A stretch of 6,860 nucleotides of DNA from Maribacter sp. (GTDB taxonomy: Bacteria; Bacteroidota; Bacteroidia; Flavobacteriales; Flavobacteriaceae). Below are positions 1-5,491 of this stretch, in pieces. Below the pieces are notes generated by a model. The model worked only from the letters and a program-made list of their open reading frames with translations. It did not search any database and was not told the DNA's origin. The first letter of the stretch is position 1; the number at the start of each line of letters is the position of its first letter. The DNA is taken from positions 2,778 through 9,637 of the forward strand of contig JANQUX010000088.1 of NCBI GenBank assembly GCA_030730545.1, in the 5' to 3' direction. A program made the position numbers and the translations under genes.

Positions 1-797
1 ATTTTTCTACGACTTAATAAAACTTGTTCTATGGTAGGCTTTATAAAAGACAAAGGTGCAATATCATTAACATCTTTAATTTCCTCTATTTGTCCCAAAT
101 ATACCCCGATTGAATCCTCCAATTCAAAAAATTGTGAATTTTTTAAGTACTTCTTGGCGTTGTCGACGTTTATTGGCGGTATTTCTTCAAATATTCTAGT
201 GTAGCGTACCCAAATAGAATCATTAAAATTCAGTTTATTGAACTGAACACCAATGGAATCTAAATAACGAACATCATCTTTTTTAAATCTCTTTAGTCTT
301 TTAGCTACCTCGTCTTGATCTAAAAAACCTTTAGGTAGTGCTACAAAGCGAATTCTTGCAATTCGTTCTTTAAGCTTAAAATTCTCTTTCCCTTTTTCGT
401 AGAAATCCTTCAATTGCTCATCGGTAATTACAGAATCTGTAGCCTGTGCAACCAAAGCTTCTTTATAAACACGTGTGTATAAATCGGTTCTATAATCATC
501 GACCAACGCGTTATACTCTGCAAGTTTTTCTTCAGACAAATTAATTTTAGCCTTAGAAAGCAGTAGCTGTTTAGAAGCCCAATTGTTTATGTAATTTGTA
601 GCAAAAGAAGCACTGTCCCCTTTTGTCATATTTTCTGTTAACAACGGCTCTAAGTCCTCTTGATATAAAAAACGCTCGCCTACCCTAGCGATAACTTTTC
701 TTTCTTCTTCTTTCTTAAAAATACCGTCGCATGAAATAAAGACGATAGCAATTAATCCTATGGTTATTATAGGATAAAATTTGCGGAGTAAAAACAT
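1..797 (-). CDS. SurA/PpiC-like peptidyl-prolyl isomerase-related lipoprotein, C-terminus cut by window edge
   Basis: 265 residues are visible and the stop lies beyond the left edge. Residues 1-23 form a lipoprotein signal (RK at 5-6, hydrophobic stretch 8-21, lipobox FISC with Cys23), so the product is probably anchored in the envelope. After a charged KKEEERK stretch (28-34), VIARVGERFLYQEDLEPLL (35-53) resembles the opening strand and helix of SurA-type chaperones. VITDEQLKDFYEKGKENFKLKERIARIRF (123-151) resembles the linker and entry to a parvulin domain, and residues 232-265 resemble the end of such a domain. The catalytic parvulin core is not recognisable, so a chaperone role in outer-membrane protein folding is more likely than isomerase activity; this is inference. 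An in-frame ATG at 815 would add six residues, but the promoter at 820-850 would start transcription about there, so 797 is preferred. From memory, such lipoproteins sit beside a true SurA in Flavobacteriaceae, which would place surA beyond the left edge. Confidence 0.72.
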   Translation of the reverse strand, partial: MFLLRKFYPIITIGLIAIVFISCDGIFKKEEERKVIARVGERFLYQEDLEPLLTENMTKGDSASFATNYINNWASKQLLLSKAKINLSEEKLAEYNALVDDYRTDLYTRVYKEALVAQATDSVITDEQLKDFYEKGKENFKLKERIARIRFVALPKGFLDQDEVAKRLKRFKKDDVRYLDSIGVQFNKLNFNDSIWVRYTRIFEEIPPINVDNAKKYLKNSQFFELEDSIGVYLGQIEEIKDVNDIAPLSFIKPTIEQVLLSRRK

Positions 798-819
798 TGA
801 TTTCTTAAAAAACATCGAG

Positions 820-850
820 CAAAAATAGTAATTACCAAATCGTGTGCAAA
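820..850 (-). promoter_or_regulatory. Bacteroidetes-type promoter of the PPIase-like lipoprotein gene
   Basis: Read on the minus strand, TTTG (847-850) is followed after exactly 19 bases by TATTTTTG (820-827), which fits the primary sigma consensus of Bacteroidetes (TTTG or TTG, about 19 bases, TAnnTTTG). Transcription would start near 813-816, giving a leader of roughly 16-18 bases before the ATG at 797. This argues against the upstream ATG at 815, which would be nearly leaderless. Confidence 0.65.
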
Positions 851-881
851 TGCTTCATGATTTACTTAACACGTTTTTAGG

Positions 882-944
882 GATTACAAGATATAACAAA
901 TACCTAATAATCAATTAAAATTAGCAATTGAGAAAATTGTAATC
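882..944. repeat. 8-bp perfect inverted repeat in the divergent intergenic region
   Basis: GATTACAA at 882-889 and its exact reverse complement TTGTAATC at 937-944 are separated by 47 bases. They lie between two divergent genes, where a regulator could act on both. A shorter CAATT/AATTG hairpin (about 925-939) overlaps the right arm. The region is very AT-rich, so chance remains a realistic explanation. Confidence 0.3.
898..915. repeat. 18-base intergenic repeat, copy 1
   Basis: AAATACCTAATAATCAAT here matches 17 of 18 bases with the copy at 5284-5301 (AAATAACTAATAATCAAT, same orientation). It lies 101-118 bases upstream of the ATG at 797 on the minus strand, and about 110 bases upstream of the plus-strand TTG start at 1023. 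It may be a shared protein-binding site or an AT-rich coincidence. Confidence 0.3.
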
Positions 945-980
945 TGACTGCAAACTCACCATAAACTGCCATTTTTTAGG

Positions 981-988
981 TAAATTTG
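981..988 (+). promoter_or_regulatory. Possible -7 promoter box for the 79-residue protein operon
   Basis: TAAATTTG fits the Bacteroidetes -7 consensus TAnnTTTG and lies 34 bases before the TTG start at 1023. No TTG or TTTG element is found 17-23 bases upstream, so only half of the promoter is supported. Confidence 0.4.
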
Positions 989-1022
989 TGTACTTATATT
1001 GTTAATTTAACACCACTCATTT

Positions 1023-1262
1023 TTGAACAGACAAATAAAATTAATTTGGGATTTTCGAGGTCCGGCAGCATTAAAAACGGCAGAACACCATGTTAAGCAC
1101 CTTAATGAATTTATAGCTATTGAGAAAACCGCATTGAACATTACGGGTTTCAAAGAACTTAATGATATGTATAGCATTGCATTTATGGTGGTAGAAGAGA
1201 AAGAAATGATAACGGTAAGAGATATATTGAAACCGCACAGAGGTGAAGTTTACACCCCTTAA
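1023..1262 (+). CDS. Conserved-looking small protein of unknown function (79 aa), TTG start
   Basis: I recognise the type of protein from Flavobacteriaceae genomes but no function for it. The frame is closed by TAA at 1008-1010 and has no ATG near its beginning, so TTG at 1023 is the only ordinary start; the resulting N-terminus, MNRQIKLIWDFRGP, looks natural. There is no signal peptide or membrane segment, so it is probably cytoplasmic. Notable motifs are WDFRGP (9-14), a histidine cluster in EHHVKHLNEF (21-30, His22, His23, His26) and VRDILKPHRG (65-74, His72). The predicted strand-helix-strand-strand-helix order would fit a small ferredoxin-like alpha/beta fold; this is inference. The stop is only 3 bases before the serine hydrolase ATG, which strongly suggests co-transcription. 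That the four histidines bind a metal is possible but untested. Confidence 0.75.
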   Translation: MNRQIKLIWDFRGPAALKTAEHHVKHLNEFIAIEKTALNITGFKELNDMYSIAFMVVEEKEMITVRDILKPHRGEVYTP

Positions 1263-1265
1263 AAT

Positions 1266-2402
1266 ATGATTATGAAGCATTTTCTTCTTTTTATATGCCT
1301 TGTACTTTTATTCTCTTGCGCCCAAGAAAAGCAGAATTTAAATTTTCTTGAAGTCGCACTATCCTCAAATGACTCAAGAATTAAAAGGGTAATGGATAGC
1401 TTAGATAATTATCAAGTTCAAATACGATACACACAGATAGATAGAAGAAATGACAGTGTTATTTTTACCGACTACGATTTTCAGGTTAATGATAGCATGT
1501 ATTTTTACCCAGCGAGTTCGGTAAAATTTCCCGTGGCGGTATTAGCTTTAGAAAAGCTTAACCAAATAGATAGCTTAACCTTAAACACCAGATATTACAT
1601 AGAAGGTGATACAATTGAAAGTACGGTAGCCAAAGATGTATCTCAAATTTTTGCGGTAAGCGATAATCTAGCAAATAATAGACTGGTCGAATTTTTAGGC
1701 TTTGAAGCTATTAATCAGAATTTAACCGACAAAGGTATTTCACCAGTTAGAATAAGTCATCGATTAGGGTATAATTCAGATGACTTAAGAACCAAACCAT
1801 TAATAGTTTACTTAAACGATTCAACAACGGGTATCACCAAGTCTTTACTCGATAAAACTCCGAAACAGTTAGCGGTACTGAACATTAAAAAAGGAAAAGG
1901 TTATTATGAAAATGATGAGCTAATTCAGGTCCCGTTCGATTTCGGCCTAAAAAACTATTATCCTATTTCATCTCAGCATAACCTATTAAAAAGAGTGATA
2001 TTTCCAGAGAATTTCGATGCATCAGAACGATTTCATATAAGCAATGATCAGCGCGAATATCTTCTAAAAGCGATGCACACTGTGCCTCAAAAACTGGGTT
2101 ACGATGCAACCACCTATTACGATGGCTACTGTAAGTTCTTTATTTATGGTGATACTAAAGATACTATACCAGAGCATATAGAAATTTATAATAAAGTAGG
2201 ATTTGCTTACGGTACGCTAACCGATTGCGCATATATAAAAGACACAGAAAAGAATATAGACTTTCTTTTAACAGCAACTATTTTGGTCAACAAAGATGGT
2301 ATCTTTAATGACGACGCCTATGAATATGATGAAATCGGAATTCCGTTTTTAGCGCAGTTAGGACGAGAGATTTATGCTCAAGAAGTAAACAGAAAACAAT
2401 AA
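1266..2402 (+). CDS. Class A beta-lactamase-like serine hydrolase lipoprotein
   Basis: 378 residues. The N-terminus is a lipoprotein signal with lipobox LFSC (15-18, Cys18), so the mature protein is anchored in the envelope. Two hallmark motifs of the penicillin-interacting serine hydrolase fold (Beta-lactamase2 type) are clear: SSVK at 84-87 (SxxK, nucleophile Ser84 and Lys87) in YPASSVKFPVAVL, and SDN at 132-134 in FAVSDNLANNRLVEFLG. The third motif appears as KVG (310-312, YNKVGFAYGTLTDCAYI) in place of KTG or KSG. No ExxxN of a class A omega loop is visible at the expected spacing after SDN; Asn170 is there, but Arg166 stands where the deacylating Glu would be. It may be a peptidoglycan or peptide hydrolase rather than a true beta-lactamase. 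ATG 1272 (MKHFLL) is an alternative start two codons in. The rluF ATG follows 18 bases after the stop. Confidence 0.85.
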   Translation: MIMKHFLLFICLVLLFSCAQEKQNLNFLEVALSSNDSRIKRVMDSLDNYQVQIRYTQIDRRNDSVIFTDYDFQVNDSMYFYPASSVKFPVAVLALEKLNQIDSLTLNTRYYIEGDTIESTVAKDVSQIFAVSDNLANNRLVEFLGFEAINQNLTDKGISPVRISHRLGYNSDDLRTKPLIVYLNDSTTGITKSLLDKTPKQLAVLNIKKGKGYYENDELIQVPFDFGLKNYYPISSQHNLLKRVIFPENFDASERFHISNDQREYLLKAMHTVPQKLGYDATTYYDGYCKFFIYGDTKDTIPEHIEIYNKVGFAYGTLTDCAYIKDTEKNIDFLLTATILVNKDGIFNDDAYEYDEIGIPFLAQLGREIYAQEVNRKQ

Positions 2403-2420
2403 TAGAACAGTAAGTTGACT

Positions 2421-3164
2421 ATGCAAGACGACACTAATAAAACAAGAATTAACAAATACCTAAGCGAAGCTGGTTATTGCTCACGTAGAGCTGCAGACAA
2501 ACTTATTGATCAGGGTAGAGTTACCATTAATGGAGAGGTACCAGAAATGGGTACAAAAATTTCTACTGGTGATGTTGTTAAAGTTGACGGCGAGCTAATA
2601 AAAGAACCAAAAGGAAAATCGACCTATTTGGCATTCAACAAACCTGTAGGTATTGTTTGTACGACAGATACCGGTGTTGAAAAAGATAACATTATAGATT
2701 ATATTAATTACCCAAAACGTATTTTCCCTATTGGTAGATTAGATAAACCTAGTGAGGGACTCATATTCTTAACCGATGATGGTGATATTGTAAATAAAAT
2801 TTTGCGTGCCCGTAATAACCACGAAAAAGAATATTTGGTAACTGTAGACAAACCTATTACTATAGATTTTTTAAATCGGATGCGAAGAGGCATTCCTATT
2901 CTAGACCAAGTAACAAGAGAATGTGAAGTCTTTGAAGTAAGCACATATCAATTCAGAATAATTCTTACCCAAGGTCTTAACCGTCAAATTCGTAGAATGT
3001 GCGAGTATTTAGACTATAGGGTAAAGAAATTGAAACGAATTAGGATTATGAATGTTCAACTAGATATACCTGTCGGAAAATGGCGTGATCTTACCGAAGA
3101 AGAATTAAAAGAGATAAATAGATTAGTTAGTGCGTCATCAAAAACATTTGATAGCAAGAAATAA
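2421..3164 (+). CDS. rluF: 23S rRNA pseudouridine synthase RluF
   Basis: 247 residues from ATG 2421; a TTG two codons upstream (2415) is a less likely start. RluF isomerises a uridine of 23S rRNA (U2604 in E. coli) to pseudouridine in the peptidyl-transferase region. An S4 RNA-binding domain spans about residues 8-62 ([18 protein letters not shown], then GRVTING). The RsuA/RluB/E/F-type synthase domain follows, with [10 protein letters not shown] (70-79), the catalytic-loop motif [20 protein letters not shown] (102-121, catalytic Asp108), the RluF-typical [15 protein letters not shown] and the C-terminal [12 protein letters not shown]. Similarity to E. coli RluF by eye is strong throughout, including VKKL..RIMNV near the end. 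The long basic C-terminal tail of the E. coli protein is absent. It appears to be the last gene of the cluster with the serine hydrolase; no terminator is evident after it. Confidence 0.93.
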   Translation: MQDDTNKTRINKYLSEAGYCSRRAADKLIDQGRVTINGEVPEMGTKISTGDVVKVDGELIKEPKGKSTYLAFNKPVGIVCTTDTGVEKDNIIDYINYPKRIFPIGRLDKPSEGLIFLTDDGDIVNKILRARNNHEKEYLVTVDKPITIDFLNRMRRGIPILDQVTRECEVFEVSTYQFRIILTQGLNRQIRRMCEYLDYRVKKLKRIRIMNVQLDIPVGKWRDLTEEELKEINRLVSASSKTFDSKK

Positions 3165-3269
3165 TCATTACATACTAGCTATTTTTTCTAAAGGTCAGCA
3201 CAGTTAATTTAAGAAAAAATAAGGCCTTAATTGACTAAAAATCATTATCTTAAAACAAAAAGTTACGCT

Positions 3270-4580
3270 ATGTCAAGAAAAAACTTTAACGCTATTAAAC
3301 CTCTAAGTTTAAAGTATGTATTGGTTCTGTTTTTTTTAACAGGATCTATGTTTACGACCATCAATGCACAAACGAACAACTTTACAGAGTATTCTGGTGA
3401 AGTTGTAGATGCAGAAAGTAAAAAACCTTTGGTTTTTGCAACCTTAACAATCAATAATACCAACGTTACTACCATTACGAACTCTGAAGGACAATTTTCC
3501 CTTAAAGTACCCAATGAGTACCTCAGCAACAACCTAACAATTAGCTTTTTAGGCTATAAGACCAAGCAAATAGCTATTACTCAATTAGAACTGGAGAAGA
3601 ATAAAATAGTTATGGATGAGTTTGTCGTTGCACTAGCTGAAGCGCGTATCGATGCTCCAAACGATGCAGAAGCCTTAGTCAAAGAAACTCTGGACAAAAA
3701 AGGTGATAATTACCTAGATGAAAATACGGTAATGACTGCTTTTTACAGAGAAACGATTAAGAAAAGAAAAACCAATGTTAGTCTTTCTGAGGCAGTTGTA
3801 AATATATATAAAACTCCATATTCCTCTAATAAGACCGATGCTCTTGAGCTTTATAAAGCACGTAAAAGTACAGACTATTCTAAATTAGATACAGTTGCAT
3901 TAAAATTACAAGGTGGTCCGTTCAACACCTTATTTGTTGATATGATAAAGTATCCAAATTATATATTCACCGAAGAGACATTGAAATATTACGATTTCTC
4001 GTTCGATACTTCGACCCGTGTAAATGATCAATTAATATATGTTATCGATTTTAAACAAAAGCCTGAAATTATTGACCCCTTATATAATGGTAAATTATAT
4101 ATAGATGCAAAGAACAAAATTTTAACCAGTGCCGTATATTCTTTAAACATTACCGATAAGAGATTGGCATCTCAAATGTTCGTGCGAAGAAAGCCGAAGA
4201 ATGCCGAGGTTTGGCCAACAGAGGTTTCGTACCGAGTCGACTACCGCGAGAAAAATGGTAAATGGTACTATGGGTATAGCAATGTACTTTTAGAATTTAA
4301 AATTAATTGGGACAAGCGCTTGTTCAATTCTGTTTACAGCATGAGCTGTGAAATGGCGATTACCGACTGGGAAAAGAATATAGACAACAGTATACCCAAG
4401 TCTAAAGACAGAATGAAGTCCTCTATTATATTAAGTGACGAGGCGATCGGTTTTGCTGATCCAGATTTCTGGGGAGAATATAATATCATAGAACCTGAGA
4501 AATCAATTGAATCTGCGATTAAGAAAATACAGAGACAATTGCGAAAAGACAAATCTGGTAGTGGTACAGCGGCACGCTAA
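3270..4580 (+). CDS. Exported carboxypeptidase-regulatory-like domain protein
   Basis: 436 residues from ATG 3270. An in-frame TTG at 3231 would add 13 residues, but the ATG gives a clean signal peptide: basic start (SRKNFNAIK), hydrophobic core about 15-29, and probable cleavage between Ala33 and Gln34 (TTINA/Q). Residues 41-103 form a CarboxypepD_reg-like beta-sandwich (YSGEVVDAESKKPLVFATL, NSEGQFSLKV, ISFLGYKTKQ), the domain that opens many Bacteroidetes TonB-dependent receptors. Here no TonB plug or outer-membrane barrel follows. Residues 130-436 are a soluble-looking domain rich in Tyr, Lys and Asp, with a LYNGKLYIDAKNKILTSAVYSLN stretch (271-293). Overall it recalls the N-terminal part of DUF5686-type proteins without the barrel. 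The role is unknown; a periplasmic or surface binding function is inference. It lies 105 bases after rluF and may have its own promoter, though I see no consensus box. Confidence 0.82.
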   Translation: MSRKNFNAIKPLSLKYVLVLFFLTGSMFTTINAQTNNFTEYSGEVVDAESKKPLVFATLTINNTNVTTITNSEGQFSLKVPNEYLSNNLTISFLGYKTKQIAITQLELEKNKIVMDEFVVALAEARIDAPNDAEALVKETLDKKGDNYLDENTVMTAFYRETIKKRKTNVSLSEAVVNIYKTPYSSNKTDALELYKARKSTDYSKLDTVALKLQGGPFNTLFVDMIKYPNYIFTEETLKYYDFSFDTSTRVNDQLIYVIDFKQKPEIIDPLYNGKLYIDAKNKILTSAVYSLNITDKRLASQMFVRRKPKNAEVWPTEVSYRVDYREKNGKWYYGYSNVLLEFKINWDKRLFNSVYSMSCEMAITDWEKNIDNSIPKSKDRMKSSIILSDEAIGFADPDFWGEYNIIEPEKSIESAIKKIQRQLRKDKSGSGTAAR

Positions 4581-4609
4581 AAAAAAAAGATTTTAAGTAG
4601 TGTTTAGAA

Positions 4610-4653
4610 AAAATCCCTTTGCTATTCTGTTGAAAGAATAACAAAGGGAATTT
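4610..4653. terminator. Bidirectional Rho-independent terminator between convergent genes
   Basis: TCCCTTTG (4614-4621) pairs with CAAAGGGA (4642-4649). After one C/A mismatch, TATTCT (4623-4628) pairs with AGAATA (4635-4640) around a six-base loop GTTGAA. A run of six A at 4608-4613 supplies a T tract on the minus strand, serving the FAS1 gene (stop at 4675). The plus side is followed by the weaker T-rich ATTTATTACTT, serving the gene ending at 4580. Confidence 0.85.
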
Positions 4654-4674
4654 ATTACTTGTAATATATTGAAC

Positions 4675-5187
4675 TTATTTTGGCATTACTACAGAATCTA
4701 TAGCATGAATTACTCCGTTGCTAGCTGCTACGTCAGCCATTACAACAGTTGCCATATTTCCCTTTTCATCTTTTAACATCACTTTATCTCCATTTAATGA
4801 TAAAGTAATTGTACCACCTTGTACTGTCTTTACAGCAAAAGAACCGCTGTTATCTGTTATAGCTTTAATAACATCAGAAGCCATAAACTTACCAGATACT
4901 ACATGATACGTTAACAAACCACTTAGGGCATCTTTACTGCTTGGCTCTAACAAAGATTCAACTGTACCAGCTGGTAAGGCTTCGAATGCACTATTTACAG
5001 GAGCAAAAACGGTAAACGGTCCTTCACTACTTAATGTTTCGACCAAATCGGCAGCTGTAACAGCCGCAACTAAAGTGGTAAAATTGTCATTTGATACCGC
5101 AACATCTACAATAGTTTCTGACTGGGCATAAATGTTGGTTGCAAATAATGTAATTGCACTTAATAATGTAATTTTTAAAATTTTCAT
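4675..5187 (-). CDS. Secreted FAS1 (fasciclin) domain protein
   Basis: 170 residues with a signal peptide (MKILKITLLSAITLFATNIYA, probable cleavage between Ala21 and Gln22) and a single FAS1 domain filling the mature protein. The H1 box is FTVFAPVNSAFEALP (58-72), the conserved Tyr-His pair is in LLTYHVVSGK (91-100, Tyr94 His95), and the H2 box is GVIHAIDSVVMPK (158-170). The length is ordinary for a one-domain bacterial fasciclin. FAS1 domains mediate adhesion or protein-protein contact; the partner here cannot be told from sequence. It is expected in the periplasm or outside the cell, since there is no lipobox, anchor or type IX sorting domain. It appears monocistronic: convergent with the gene on its 3' side, and separated by 303 bases and a terminator from recQ. 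A weak -7-like TACTTTTA (plus coordinates 5209-5216) lies 22 bases upstream of the ATG, without a matching -33 box. Confidence 0.92.
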   Translation of the reverse strand: MKILKITLLSAITLFATNIYAQSETIVDVAVSNDNFTTLVAAVTAADLVETLSSEGPFTVFAPVNSAFEALPAGTVESLLEPSSKDALSGLLTYHVVSGKFMASDVIKAITDNSGSFAVKTVQGGTITLSLNGDKVMLKDEKGNMATVVMADVAASNGVIHAIDSVVMPK

Positions 5188-5283
5188 AGTTCTATATTTA
5201 GATTTCTGTAAAAGTATAACGGAACTACACGTAATAGTCTTAAATTTTGTTTAAAATTTTTGTAAAAAAATTAAACAATTTTT

Positions 5284-5301
5284 AAATAACTAATAATCAA
5301 T
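5284..5301. repeat. 18-base intergenic repeat, copy 2
   Basis: AAATAACTAATAATCAAT matches the copy at 898-915 at 17 of 18 positions and in the same orientation. It lies 97-114 bases upstream of the FAS1 ATG on the minus strand, nearly the same distance as copy 1 from its minus-strand gene. Confidence 0.3.
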
Positions 5302-5420
5302 CACTTAATAAGTAAAATTAAAGATACAAAACCTAAAACCAATATTATTACAAGGCAAATAGCACATTTTAAACAAAAAATCCACCTGTAAATAGTATTT
5401 CAAATTCTAATTACACTAGA

Positions 5421-5468
5421 CTCAAAATAAAAATCCATCAAACTAACAAAGAGAGTTTAATGGATTTT
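5421..5468 (-). terminator. Rho-independent terminator of recQ
   Basis: AAAATCCAT (5430-5438) pairs perfectly with ATGGATTTT (5460-5468). After one C/A mismatch, AAACT (5440-5444) pairs with AGTTT (5454-5458) around a nine-base loop. On the minus strand the stem is followed by a T-rich tract (GGATTTTTATTTTGAG). It begins 23 bases past the recQ stop codon. Confidence 0.82.
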
Positions 5469-5491
5469 GTAAATAAATTATTTATGCGAGA

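Larger units (their letters stand above)
5188..5491. other. AT-rich intergenic region upstream of the FAS1 gene
   Basis: No coding region is supported in these 304 bases. The FAS1-proximal part (5188-5260) should hold its promoter and contains the TACTTTTA box, but no complete consensus promoter. Copy 2 of the 18-base intergenic repeat is at 5284-5301. The recQ-proximal end holds the recQ terminator (5421-5468). The stretch from about 5302 to 5420 shows nothing I can name. Confidence 0.7.

Noticed and set aside
1071..1280. Minus-strand frame opposite the 79-residue protein
   Set aside because: It overlaps the better supported plus-strand gene, which has motif-like segments and operon spacing; the antisense protein looks random.
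2708..2944. Minus-strand open frame inside rluF (78 aa)
   Set aside because: It lies wholly inside the clear rluF gene, its translation shows no family features, and it has no promoter or start context.
3220..3229. Palindrome TAAGGCCTTA before the carboxypeptidase-regulatory-like gene
   Set aside because: It is only ten bases, does not extend, has no loop or T tract, and no second copy was seen; chance is sufficient.
4579..4588. Run of ten A at the stop codon of the carboxypeptidase-regulatory-like gene
   Set aside because: Considered as a programmed slippage site, but the TAA stop occurs at the very start of the run, so slippage within it would not change the protein.
4605..4655. Hairpin considered as a small RNA or riboswitch
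   Set aside because: Its position between two convergent stop codons and the adjacent T tract fit a terminator fully.
4718..4906. Plus-strand open frame opposite the FAS1 gene
   Set aside because: It is a shadow of a well-supported FAS1 coding sequence, with no independent evidence of translation.
5302..5420. AT-rich stretch considered as a replication origin or attachment site
   Set aside because: There are no DnaA-box clusters, iterons, tRNA end or direct-repeat pair to support either idea.
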